The position numbers and the translations under genes were made by a program. A stretch of DNA of 64,000 bases, from the NCBI RefSeq assembly GCF_009928685.1, contig NZ_WWEO01000039.1:186001-250000 (forward strand). The letters are read 5' to 3'. Each line of letters starts with the position of its first letter. The first letter of the stretch is position 1. Of the stretch, positions 41,853-50,371 are shown piece by piece. Source of the DNA: Mucilaginibacter agri. GTDB taxonomy: Bacteria > Bacteroidota > Bacteroidia > Sphingobacteriales > Sphingobacteriaceae. The notes beneath the pieces are model-generated. The model was not told the DNA's origin. It did not search any database and saw nothing but the letters and a program-made list of their open reading frames with translations.

Positions 41853-43721
41853 CTATTTTTCAAATCGTTCTGCTAATTCATTTAACGTAAAAGTACTGAT
41901 TACTGGTTTCCCGTTCAAGGCCTGGTTAGGGCTCTGGCAGGCAAAAAGCTGATCGATCAGTAAGTTCATTTCATCGAGCGATAAACGTGTACCTGCCTTG
42001 GTGGCAGCGTTGCGGGCCAGTGTGCGGGCCAGCGTATCGCGTTTATCTAACTTTAAAATGGCCGTGTTGTTTTTAAACCCTTCCAGCAGGCTCTCTAATA
42101 ATTCGTGCTCGCTGTTGTGGTTAATATCTGCCGGTATACCTTCAACAATAACGGTGTTGGGGCCAAATTCGCGTATATCGAAACCAAGATTACGTATGTC
42201 TGGCAATAGCTCTTTTAAAAGCTCAAAATCACTGCTGTTTAAACTTACAGTTTCGGGAAAAAGACTTTGCTGGCTCAGACCCGAATGGTTTTGTAATTGT
42301 GTTAAAAAACGTTCGTACAGGATGCGTTCGTGGGCGGCTTGCTGATTGATCAGCATAAAACCCGACTTAATTTGCGACAGGATATACTTGTTGTGGATCT
42401 GAAAAAGCTGACGCTCGCTGGTTTTATTTACCTGCTCATCAGCAAGCTGCACGGCGGGTGCATCTGCGTCCAGGTCAATAGTTTGTTGCGCTTCTGTATC
42501 ACGTTTGCTGATCTGATACAAGGTATCCCAATTTGAAGGTATACCTTTCTTCTCAAAAAATGCAGATTCGCTGGCGTAGCTGCGCCCGTTGCTCTTCTTA
42601 TCCTCCGGTGTACTGAAGGGGTTAAAGTCTGGATTAAACGAGATACTTGGCTGTACAATCTGATCTAATGGTTTGGTTGTAATCAGGTGCTCAATGCTAT
42701 TTTCCTGATCAAAATCCAGGCTTGGTGTTATGTTATACCTGCCTAACGAGCGCTTTACAGCCGAGCGGATAATAGCGTAAATGGCCTTCTCATCCTGGTA
42801 TTTAATCTCCGTTTTAGTTGGATGTACGTTAATGTCGATCTTCGAAGGATCTATCTCAATAAACAATACATATAGCGGAAAAGTATCGTCCGGCAATAGT
42901 TCTTCAAATGCAGTTGTTACCGCATGGTTAAGGTAACCATCTTTAATAAAGCGGTTATTTACGAAGAAAAACTGCTCGCCACGTGTTTTGCGTGCAAACT
43001 CGGGCTTACCTACAAAGCCGGCCAGTTTAATAATAGTGGTATCTTCTTCAACAGGTACAAGGCGTTGATTGTAGTTGTTGCCCAGCAGGTGTACAATCCG
43101 TTGTTTTAGCGTAGTACCGGGTAAGTGATATACTTCTTGCCCCTCATGGTGTAGGGTAAAGAAGATACGCGGATTGGCTAATGCCACACGTTGAAACTCA
43201 TCTAAAATATGGCGCATCTCCACCGGGTTACTTTTTAAAAAGTTACGGCGGGCGGGTGTATTGTAAAATAAGTTTTTAACTGATATAGAAGTGCCCGCAG
43301 GTGTACCACAAGGTTCCTGACTAATTACTTCGCTGCCTTCTATATTTATGCAGGTGCCCAGCTCGTCTTCGTGGCGGCGGGTTTTCATTTCTACCTGAGC
43401 AATAGCGGCAATAGAAGCCATTGCCTCGCCCCGGAAACCCATGGTGCGTATGGCAAACAGATCATCTGCTTTGCGTATTTTGGAAGTGGCGTGGCGCTCA
43501 AAGCACATGCGTGCATCGGTAACGCTCATGCCGCAGCCGTTGTCAATAACTTGTATTAGTGACTTGCCGGCGTCTTTAAGTATCAACTGTATCTTATCGG
43601 CGCCAGAATCTATGGCATTTTCAACCAGTTCTTTTACCGCCGAGGCCGGGCGTTGCACCACCTCTCCGGCTGCTATCTGGTTGGCAACCGCGTCTGGTAA
43701 AAGCTGTATGATATCAAACAT
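41853..43721 (-). CDS. mutL: DNA mismatch repair protein MutL
   Basis: 622 residues. GHKL ATPase N-terminal half with Glu34/Asn35 (VKELVENAIDSGA), IDNGCGM and FRGEAMASIAAIAQV; transducer domain to about 330; a linker; and a dimerisation C-terminal domain from about 430. The position of the metal-dependent endonuclease motif of many MutL proteins, DQHA(X)2E(X)4E, reads NQQAAHERILYE (459-470): both glutamates are kept but the first Asp and the His are replaced. It therefore may lack nicking activity. First gene of a mutL-rhomboid-rhomboid-EEP operon. Confidence 0.95.
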   Translation of the reverse strand: MFDIIQLLPDAVANQIAAGEVVQRPASAVKELVENAIDSGADKIQLILKDAGKSLIQVIDNGCGMSVTDARMCFERHATSKIRKADDLFAIRTMGFRGEAMASIAAIAQVEMKTRRHEDELGTCINIEGSEVISQEPCGTPAGTSISVKNLFYNTPARRNFLKSNPVEMRHILDEFQRVALANPRIFFTLHHEGQEVYHLPGTTLKQRIVHLLGNNYNQRLVPVEEDTTIIKLAGFVGKPEFARKTRGEQFFFVNNRFIKDGYLNHAVTTAFEELLPDDTFPLYVLFIEIDPSKIDINVHPTKTEIKYQDEKAIYAIIRSAVKRSLGRYNITPSLDFDQENSIEHLITTKPLDQIVQPSISFNPDFNPFSTPEDKKSNGRSYASESAFFEKKGIPSNWDTLYQISKRDTEAQQTIDLDADAPAVQLADEQVNKTSERQLFQIHNKYILSQIKSGFMLINQQAAHERILYERFLTQLQNHSGLSQQSLFPETVSLNSSDFELLKELLPDIRNLGFDIREFGPNTVIVEGIPADINHNSEHELLESLLEGFKNNTAILKLDKRDTLARTLARNAATKAGTRLSLDEMNLLIDQLFACQSPNQALNGKPVISTFTLNELAERFEK

Positions 43722-43804
43722 TTAAAATTTTTCCCTTCAATTTCGTTTTCAGGATGCTAAATTAAATATTTGATAGCATAACTTTAGCTTTCGATAGTTG
43801 TATA

Positions 43805-43812
43805 TAGTTTTG
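43805..43812 (+). promoter_or_regulatory. Promoter -7 box of the amidohydrolase operon
   Basis: TAGTTTTG matches TAnnTTTG, 24 nt before the ATG at 43837. A weak TTT at 43783-43785 lies 19 nt upstream. Confidence 0.5.
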
Positions 43813-43836
43813 TACTTATCATCTTTAGTCTACCCT

Positions 43837-45486
43837 ATGTTTAAAAAACTTAAGAAAACGTGGCCGCTGTTGCTTTGTATAGCCATTGCATCGTGCCAGC
43901 AAAAGCAAGAATATAACGCAGATCTGCTAATAAAAAATGCCGTAGTATATACGGTTGACAGTAATTTTACTACGGCAAGTGCATTTGTGGTAAGCGGCGG
44001 CAAAATTATTGCCGTTGGCGGCGCCGATACGCTCGAAAAAAAATATATGGCCCGCCAGGTAGTTGATGCCGGAGGCAAGGCTGTTTATCCTGGATTTATT
44101 GATGGGCATGCCCATTTTTACGAATATGGCATGAGCTTACAAGAAGTACACCTCGAAGGCACGCAAAGCTGGCCAGAGATTGTAGATTCGGTACAAGCCT
44201 TTGCCAAACGTAATACCGAAGGCTGGATCATCGGCCGCGGTTGGGACCAAAACGACTGGAAGGTTAAGGAGTATCCTAACAAAGCCAAATTAGATTCATT
44301 GTTTCCGGTTAGGCCGATATTGTTATCGCGTGTAGATGGACATGGTGCTATCGCCAACCAGGCGGCGCTGAATATTGCCGGTATTAAACCAGGCCAAACC
44401 ATTGCCGGTGGCCAAATTGAAACTGTTAATGGCAAACTAACCGGTGTGTTGGTGGATAACGCCGTGCGATTGGTTGAACATAAAATCCCGGCACCAACAG
44501 AAGGTATAGTACAAGAAGCTTTTACCGATGCGCAGCGCAACTGCTTTGCAGTTGGCTTAACCACGGTTGATGATTGCGGACTGCCTTACACTATGGTGAA
44601 TACCATCGCACAGCTGCAACACAAAGGAGCACTGAAAATGCGCATGTATGTAATGCTGTCTGATGCTCCCGAAAACTACGAATACCTGTTTAAGCGCGGC
44701 GTTTACAAAACCCCGGGATTGGACGTACGCGCATTTAAAGTTTATGCCGATGGTGCGCTAGGTTCACGCGGGGCATGTTTGCTGAAACCTTATGCAGATA
44801 AACCGGGATGGTCGGGATTTTTATTGAGCAGCCAAAAGCATTTCGAAGATATTGCTACCAAACTGGCATCAAAAGGTTTCCAGATGTGTACGCATGCCAT
44901 TGGCGACTCGGCCAACCGTGTAATGCTGAAGATTTATGCCAAGGCGCTGAAAGGTAAGAACAACCTGCGCTGGAGGATAGAACACTCTCAAATTGTGTCG
45001 CCCGAGGACGTGAAAATGTTTGGCGATAATAGTATTATCCCATCTGTGCAGCCAACACACGCTACATCCGATATGTATTGGGCTGGTCAGCGTTTGGGGG
45101 CACAACGTTTGAAAACCGCGTACGCATATAAGGCTTTATTGAAACAAAATGGCTGGATGCCATTAGGTACAGATTTTCCGGTGGAGAATATCAATCCGCT
45201 TTATACGTTTTATGCAGCAACAGAACGTAGGGATCTGAAAGGCTTCCCACCAAACGGTTTCCAGAAGGAAAACGCGCTCGATCGGACCGAGGCATTGCGC
45301 GGGATGACCATCTGGGCAGCCAAAGCCAATTTTGAGGAGAAAGAAAAAGGAAGTATTGAAGTAGGCAAGTTTGCCGATTTTGTGATCCTTGATCAGGATA
45401 TTATGAAAGTAAAAGGCGATGAGCTGCCTAAAGTGAAAGTGATGAAGACTTATGTTAATGGTGAAAAAGTTTATGAAAAAAAATAG
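43837..45486 (+). CDS. YtcJ-like metal-dependent amidohydrolase, lipoprotein
   Basis: 549 residues from the ATG at 43837. A lipobox (CIAIASC, Cys near 18) predicts membrane anchoring outside the cytoplasm. The amidohydrolase_3 fold shows FIDGHAHFYEYG (His91, His93), GRGWDQNDW, LSRVDGHGAIANQAA, FQMCTHAIGDSANR, WRIEHSQIV and GTDFPVENINP, all expected for the family. Substrates of extracytoplasmic YtcJ-like enzymes are poorly known. The 3' end overlaps the next gene by 14 nt, indicating co-expression with a serine hydrolase. Confidence 0.88.
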   Translation: MFKKLKKTWPLLLCIAIASCQQKQEYNADLLIKNAVVYTVDSNFTTASAFVVSGGKIIAVGGADTLEKKYMARQVVDAGGKAVYPGFIDGHAHFYEYGMSLQEVHLEGTQSWPEIVDSVQAFAKRNTEGWIIGRGWDQNDWKVKEYPNKAKLDSLFPVRPILLSRVDGHGAIANQAALNIAGIKPGQTIAGGQIETVNGKLTGVLVDNAVRLVEHKIPAPTEGIVQEAFTDAQRNCFAVGLTTVDDCGLPYTMVNTIAQLQHKGALKMRMYVMLSDAPENYEYLFKRGVYKTPGLDVRAFKVYADGALGSRGACLLKPYADKPGWSGFLLSSQKHFEDIATKLASKGFQMCTHAIGDSANRVMLKIYAKALKGKNNLRWRIEHSQIVSPEDVKMFGDNSIIPSVQPTHATSDMYWAGQRLGAQRLKTAYAYKALLKQNGWMPLGTDFPVENINPLYTFYAATERRDLKGFPPNGFQKENALDRTEALRGMTIWAAKANFEEKEKGSIEVGKFADFVILDQDIMKVKGDELPKVKVMKTYVNGEKVYEKK

Positions 45487-47293
45487 GCAAACGCTTGCCG
45501 TCTTACTATTGTTAGCGTTTGCAGGTTTACAAAGCGCGTGTGCCCAACCCCAGCCGCAGAACCTCACTAATCAACAATTTTTAGCCGAAACTAAAGACGC
45601 CGCGAAAACTACCGTGCTGCTTAACAACGATCAGCAAATGGTGCCGCTGAAAAATCTGGAGCAGATTAAAGTGGCAAGTATCCATTTAAACTACTCGTAT
45701 TCGGCCGCTTTCGATAGTATTTTGGCAAAGTATACACGCATCCAATTGGTTGATGGTAATAAGTACAGCGGCAAAATGGCTTCGCTTAGCGAAGATTTGA
45801 AATTGTATAACACGCTTGTTTTCCAGCTTACAGAAGCGGATCTGAATAATACCGCCTTAATGACTTTCATCACAACAAGCCAAAAGCTCAAAAATGTGGT
45901 GATTGCTTTCTACGGCCCGGGTAGGGCGTTAACAGTATTGAATGATATTACCGCGCCGATTATCTGGTGCGAAAAGGTTTCGGCAGTTACGGCGCAGTAT
46001 GTTCCTCAACTGATATTTGGTGGCGTGGCGGCCACTCAAAAGTTGCCTAATAGCTTTTCGTCAAAGTATACATCGGGTACAGGTTTTAAAACAGAAAAAA
46101 CACGTTTAGGATATTCCGTTCCGGAAGATGCGGGGATTAATTCGCTCAACCTGCAAGGCATCGATCTTATTGCTCAGGAAGCTATCCGTAACCATGCCAC
46201 TCCCGGCTGTGTTGTGCTGGTAGCCAAAGATGGCAAAGTGATCTTTAATAAGGCTTATGGAAACCATACATACGATACCAGCGTGCTACCCGATAAAGTA
46301 ACCGATATTTTCGACCTGGCATCAGTGACCAAGGTATCTGCTACAACACCGGCAGTAATGCAACTGGTAGAAGAAGGTAAACTGAACCTCGACTCTACAA
46401 TGGGCAGCTACCTTATTGCCGCCCGACATACCAATAAAAACGACATTCGCTTACGCGAATTAATGCTGCACGAGGCAGGTTTGGTGCCGTATATTCCTTT
46501 TTACGAAACACTAAAACCAACAGATCATAGCACTGATTCGTCGGCTGTATACCCAACTAAAGTGGCCGATGGTTACTATCTGCGTAAAGACTATTACAAA
46601 GATGTAATGCTGCCACGGATGCTTAATACGGCGTTACGTACCCGCGGCAAATATGTTTATAGTGATTTGAGCATGTATTTTACTAAAGAGATTGTAGAGA
46701 CTGTTACCTCGCAGCCCTTGAACGAATATGCACAGCAGCATTTCTACGATCCGCTAGGAATGCAGACCGCAGGCTTTTTGCCTCGTAACCGTTTCACGCG
46801 TGATCAGATTATCCCTACAGAAGAGGATAGCTATTTCCGCCACACCTTATTGTTAGGCTATGTGCATGACCAGGGCGCGGCCATGGTGGGCGGCGTATCC
46901 GGCCATGCGGGTTATTTTTGTAGTGCTAATGACGAAGCGATCCTTTTCCAAATGCTACTGAATAAAGGGACCTACGGAGGCGTACAATATATTAAACCGG
47001 AAACGGTAGAACAGTTTACATCACGCCAGTCAACCGTAAGCCGTCGCGGTTTAGGGTTCGATGGTTGGGGGCCAATTGCAGATAGTCACTACCCATCGTA
47101 TAACGCTAATCCCGGAACCTACGGACACACCGGCTATACCGGCACTTGCGTGTGGGTTGACCCGAAAGAGAATCTCATTTACATTTTCCTATCCAATCGG
47201 GTATATCCCAAAGTAACCGACAGGTTATCGAGCCTTAATATCCGTCCGCGGATTATGGATACTATTTACGATGCGATAAAAAAGGGACTGTGA
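45473..47293 (+). CDS. Serine hydrolase (beta-lactamase family) with GH3 C-terminal-like domain
   Basis: 606 residues from the ATG at 45473, inside the end of the preceding gene. A signal or lipoprotein signal (VLLLLAFAGLQSACA) is followed by about 170 residues like the C-terminal domain of GH3 glycosidases (AAKTTVLLNNDQQMVPLKNL). The serine beta-lactamase/DD-peptidase domain (about 215-600) has SVTK (Ser284, Lys287), YSDLSMYF and HTGYTGT. In many Bacteroidota a full GH3 N-acetylglucosaminidase is fused to such a hydrolase; here the GH3 catalytic barrel is absent. A cell-wall peptide or ester substrate is likely, inferred from the family. Confidence 0.82.
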   Translation: MKKNRQTLAVLLLLAFAGLQSACAQPQPQNLTNQQFLAETKDAAKTTVLLNNDQQMVPLKNLEQIKVASIHLNYSYSAAFDSILAKYTRIQLVDGNKYSGKMASLSEDLKLYNTLVFQLTEADLNNTALMTFITTSQKLKNVVIAFYGPGRALTVLNDITAPIIWCEKVSAVTAQYVPQLIFGGVAATQKLPNSFSSKYTSGTGFKTEKTRLGYSVPEDAGINSLNLQGIDLIAQEAIRNHATPGCVVLVAKDGKVIFNKAYGNHTYDTSVLPDKVTDIFDLASVTKVSATTPAVMQLVEEGKLNLDSTMGSYLIAARHTNKNDIRLRELMLHEAGLVPYIPFYETLKPTDHSTDSSAVYPTKVADGYYLRKDYYKDVMLPRMLNTALRTRGKYVYSDLSMYFTKEIVETVTSQPLNEYAQQHFYDPLGMQTAGFLPRNRFTRDQIIPTEEDSYFRHTLLLGYVHDQGAAMVGGVSGHAGYFCSANDEAILFQMLLNKGTYGGVQYIKPETVEQFTSRQSTVSRRGLGFDGWGPIADSHYPSYNANPGTYGHTGYTGTCVWVDPKENLIYIFLSNRVYPKVTDRLSSLNIRPRIMDTIYDAIKKGL

Positions 47294-47321
47294 GGAAATT
47301 CCGAATCTAATTTTTTGATTT

Positions 47322-47352
47322 CTTAGAGGCACAATAATCTGTGCCTCTTTTG
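47322..47352 (+). terminator. Terminator after the serine hydrolase gene
   Basis: Hairpin AGAGGCAC / GTGCCTCT, 8-nt loop, followed by TTTTG. Confidence 0.75.
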
Positions 47353-47357
47353 TTTAA

Positions 47358-47460
47358 TTCCCTCCTCTGGGAGGGGTAGGGAGGGGTATCTGCGATTGAA
47401 TTGCAACGATACCCCTCCCTGCCAGAGCACAAGCCGACCGCACCCCTCCCCAAGGAGGGA
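47358..47460. repeat. Palindromic CCCTCC/GGGAGG repeat element
   Basis: Left arm TTCCCTCCTCTGGGAGGGG with inner GGGAGGGGTATC, mirrored by GATACCCCTCCC and a right end CCCCAAGGAGGGA. Same family as 1737-1838; the right arm carries an inserted segment (about 47426-47440). Confidence 0.7.
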
Positions 47461-47557
47461 TTTATTTTTTCGCGTGTTTTTTCGGGTTAACCATCAGGTA
47501 ACCAAGGGTAAAATTCCTTAATTACCCTCTCCAAACTATCAACCAATTATCTCGAAA

Positions 47558-48025
47558 ATGAAATCTAAAAACTTACTTGCTATTCTTGCGCTTGCTTTGG
47601 CGGCGTGTAACCAACAAAAACTGGCTGAACAAAAAGCAGAACCAAGCCCGATTATTGGCACCTGGCAGCTTATATCAGATAAGATCATTACCAAAGGCGA
47701 CACTGTGGTAGCCTATCCTGTAAAAGGTAAAGAGGATGAGATGATCAAAATGTACAACGATACACACTTCGCCTTTACTCAGCACGACCTTAAAAAAGGA
47801 AAAATCGATACACCGTTGTTTAGCTCCGGCGCGGGTACCTATACCCTCAAAGGCGATGACTATACTGAAAAACTCCAGTTTTGCACAGCCCGCGAATGGG
47901 AGGGCCACGATTTTAAGTTTAAACTTACCATCCATAACGATACCCTCACTCAAACAGGCATAGAACGCCTTGATAGCTTGAAGATCGATCGTCAGATTAT
48001 TGAGACTTACGTGAGGAAGAAATAA
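47558..48025 (+). CDS. Small lipocalin-like lipoprotein
   Basis: 155 residues with a lipobox (LALALAAC, Cys17) and a single beta-rich domain opening with IIGTWQLISDKI, the GxW start typical of lipocalin-like folds. Later strands (THFAFTQHDL, GAGTYTLKGDDYTEKLQF, LTIHNDTLTQTG) follow the pattern of Bacteroidota DUF4488-type proteins. It is probably membrane-anchored in the periplasm and binds a small ligand or protein; no ligand residues can be named. Confidence 0.7.
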   Translation: MKSKNLLAILALALAACNQQKLAEQKAEPSPIIGTWQLISDKIITKGDTVVAYPVKGKEDEMIKMYNDTHFAFTQHDLKKGKIDTPLFSSGAGTYTLKGDDYTEKLQFCTAREWEGHDFKFKLTIHNDTLTQTGIERLDSLKIDRQIIETYVRKK

Positions 48026-48027
48026 AG

Positions 48028-48050
48028 GGATCGAGAGACGAGAATCAAGA
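48028..48050 (+). repeat. Heptad 3'-end repeat, copy 4
   Basis: GGATCGA, GAGACGA, GAATCAA and GATTTCT, 2 nt after the lipoprotein stop, in sense orientation, followed by the palindrome at 48062. Confidence 0.6.
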
Positions 48051-48061
48051 TTTCTTCAATT

Positions 48062-48151
48062 TGTCATCCAGAGCGACAGCGAAGGGGCTTCTAAACCAAG
48101 CAAGTAGCAATGCTAATTGGAAAAGATTCTTCGCTGTCGCTCTGAATGACA
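48062..48151. repeat. REP-like palindrome, GTCATTCAGAGC family, copy 2
   Basis: Arms 48062-48090 and 48123-48151. Relative to 26882-26970 the outer stem has C-G replaced by A-T in a matched pair (GAGCGCCAGC vs GAGCGACAGC, with the complement changed too). Confidence 0.8.
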
Positions 48152-48202
48152 ATGAATTTGTGAAATATAAATTCCCTAACTTGCAGTAATCCAGCTGTAA
48201 GT

Positions 48203-49012
48203 ATGCATTATTACACCATGCCGCCACCAGATAACCTGAAACCTTACGTGAGGTGTTTTTGGGTGCTAGCGCATGATCTGGGTGCAAGCGAATCTAATTA
48301 TATATACCGTTCTGTTGCCGACGGCTGCGCCGAAATGGTGTTCCATTACCAAGGTGATTTTGCAGAACTTGTTAGCGACAAACCTGAAAAAGGCTGGAAG
48401 GCTGGCATGCATTTTCAAACGGGTACTTACCGCAGGTTTGTAACGGAAGATAGCTTCGGCATATTTGGCGCTTATGTTTACCCGTATGCTATTCCGCAAT
48501 TGCTAAAAATGCCATCGTACGAAGTGACTAACCAAATGCTGGATGTTAAAGAATTATTTGGTGCTGACGGTCATCGCCTGGAAGAAGAAATGATGCTGGC
48601 AGCTGATAATCGAATGCGTGCAAAAATTTTGGGTGATTTCTTAACTCAGCGTTTGCAATACTCATCGGCAAAGGATACCCATATTATTACTGCGATACAC
48701 CAGGTAGTTAACCAAACCAGGCAGGTTACTTCGGTTATTGACCTGGCTGATAGATATGCGCTATCTACGCGGCAATTTGATCGTAAGTTTAAAGAATACG
48801 CTGGCTTTAGCCCCAAAACTTACTTGCGGCTCATGCGGTTGCGTATGGCACTTAACCAATATGGCTGTGATAGATCACTTACCCAGATTGCTCTGGATTG
48901 TGGGTATTATGACCAATCGCACTTTATACATGATGTTAAAGCTTTTACGGGCTATCATCCTGGATATTATTTCTCGGGCAAGGCCGAAGGTCAGGAGTAC
49001 CGGAATGTTTAA
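48203..49012 (+). CDS. AraC family transcriptional regulator
   Basis: 269 residues. The N-terminal ~150 residues form a DUF6597-like ligand domain (NLKPYVRCFWVLAHDL, SVADGCAEMVFHY, FGAYVYPYAIPQLL). The C-terminal AraC double helix-turn-helix has SVIDLADRYALSTRQFDRKF and SLTQIALDCGYYDQSHFIHD. It is followed 60 nt later on the same strand by a VOC protein, a likely target or partner. The ATG at 48203 is followed in frame by a second one three codons on. Confidence 0.9.
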   Translation: MHYYTMPPPDNLKPYVRCFWVLAHDLGASESNYIYRSVADGCAEMVFHYQGDFAELVSDKPEKGWKAGMHFQTGTYRRFVTEDSFGIFGAYVYPYAIPQLLKMPSYEVTNQMLDVKELFGADGHRLEEEMMLAADNRMRAKILGDFLTQRLQYSSAKDTHIITAIHQVVNQTRQVTSVIDLADRYALSTRQFDRKFKEYAGFSPKTYLRLMRLRMALNQYGCDRSLTQIALDCGYYDQSHFIHDVKAFTGYHPGYYFSGKAEGQEYRNV

Positions 49013-49072
49013 CATGTCCGGTTTTTACAATTCAGGGCGGTAGTATTAACCTAATTTTGAAATAAAAAAATT

Positions 49073-49450
49073 ATGAAAGCAGTAAATATTCCCGAAGGCT
49101 ATCAGCAGGTAATGCCTTATTTAGTGGTTCCCGGTGCGGCCAAGTTTTTTGACTTTATGCAAAAGGTTTTCGATTCGGAAGAAGTGTACAAGGCCATGCG
49201 CGACGAACATACCGTACAACATGCCGAACTAACTATAGGCAACCATAAAGTAATGTTTTGTGATAGTACCGACGTATACCCGCCTCAAACCGCTGGCATG
49301 TTTGTATACGTGGACGATTGCGATACTATTTTTAAAAAGGCTATTGATGCCGGTGCTACCCAGGTAATGCCACCCGCTGATATGGACTATGGCCGAGCCG
49401 CAGGTGTAAAAGATCCGGTTGGCAATATTTGGTGGATAACGTCGGTTTAG
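49073..49450 (+). CDS. VOC family (glyoxalase/PhnB-like) protein
   Basis: 125 residues, cytoplasmic, one vicinal-oxygen-chelate domain of the PhnB-like kind: MPYLVVPGAAKFFDFMQKVF, HAELTIGNHKVMFCD, GMFVYVDDCDTIFKKA and VKDPVGNIWWITSV. These proteins bind metals or small metabolites, sometimes giving resistance; the substrate is unknown. Paired with the AraC regulator just upstream. Confidence 0.85.
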   Translation: MKAVNIPEGYQQVMPYLVVPGAAKFFDFMQKVFDSEEVYKAMRDEHTVQHAELTIGNHKVMFCDSTDVYPPQTAGMFVYVDDCDTIFKKAIDAGATQVMPPADMDYGRAAGVKDPVGNIWWITSV

Positions 49451-49489
49451 TTTTGAGTTTTGAATTAGTGAGTTGTGATTCTCTCCCTT

Positions 49490-49569
49490 TGTCATTTCGA
49501 CGTAGGAGAAATCTTCTGCTGCAGACTTTTCTGTTGTATAAGATCTCTTGCTATCGCTCGAGATGACAA
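49490..49569. repeat. REP-like palindrome, GTCATTTCGA family, imperfect
   Basis: Ends TTGTCATTTCGA and TCGAGATGACAA with inner AAATCTT/AGATCT; central stem bases of the two arms do not pair well, as if arms of two family members had been joined. Confidence 0.6.
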
Positions 49570-49597
49570 AACAGGAATTAAGATATATGGTGGTTAT

Positions 49598-49630
49598 CTT
49601 GATTCCTGTTTCTCGATTCTTGTCTCTCTC
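49598..49630 (-). repeat. Heptad 3'-end repeat, copy 5
   Basis: On the minus strand: GAGACAA, GAATCGA, GAAACAG, GAATCAA, directly after the GNAT stop codon, sense orientation, followed by the palindrome at 49490-49569. Confidence 0.65.
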
Positions 49631-50155
49631 CTAAAGTTCCCTTCTCATCTTCACTATCTGTAAAATTTCGCTATCGGGCATTTTTGCATCGATGTTTTCC
49701 ACAGCTCTATAGCCCATCACTTCGTAAAGCGGAACACCAGGGAGGGTTGCTCCAAGTTCCATACTGCGGAAACCATTGTTGTAGGCAGCCTGTTCGCAGT
49801 GCTGCATAATTTGCTTGCCTATGCCTTGACGTGCATAATCAGGGCGTACAAAAAATGCGCGGATACGTGCTGCATCTTTAGCGGGATCGAGTAAGGGATC
49901 TTCAACCTCTTTGTGTTGATCGCCACCATAAAGCGTGTTGCGCTTGCTCCAGCCGCCGCAGCCTGCGATGACGCCATCTTTTTCGAACACGTAGTAAGTC
50001 TGGTCGGTAATAAGTTGGGTGTCTACACCGAAAACGTATTTCAACGCGCTTTCTATTTGGTTGGCTGTATAGTAACCGGTACTTAAGCCGCGCACCGAAA
50101 TGGCTATGAGTTGTTGCAGGGTGGGGATATCTTTAAATGTAGCTAAGCGAATCAT
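49631..50155 (-). CDS. GNAT family N-acetyltransferase
   Basis: 174 residues. The GNAT fold is seen in IRLATFKDIPTLQQLI at the N-terminus, YYVFEKDGVIAGCGGWSKR (strand 4), RAFFVRPDYARQGIGKQIM with the acetyl-CoA P-loop RQGIGK, and SMELGATLPGVPLYEVMGY near the end. Transfers an acetyl group from acetyl-CoA to an unknown amine. Single gene; upstream DNA carries an AATTTG-rich motif near 50160-50195. Confidence 0.88.
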   Translation of the reverse strand: MIRLATFKDIPTLQQLIAISVRGLSTGYYTANQIESALKYVFGVDTQLITDQTYYVFEKDGVIAGCGGWSKRNTLYGGDQHKEVEDPLLDPAKDAARIRAFFVRPDYARQGIGKQIMQHCEQAAYNNGFRSMELGATLPGVPLYEVMGYRAVENIDAKMPDSEILQIVKMRREL

Positions 50156-50371
50156 GTTTAATTTGTTGATTTGCCAATTTGGTAATTTGTGAATGTATTA
50201 GCAAAACAAGGATATAATCTTTGAACTCTCATTTTAGGCGACTATTCTTGTCCATCATAAACTTTACATCCGTTTAACACTTTTGCCGTAAATTGCTGTT
50301 AAACTTGCAGTGATCAATTGGCTTCGTAATTAGAAGCGCGTTATCACAACTAAAAATCGCATCCAGATTAA

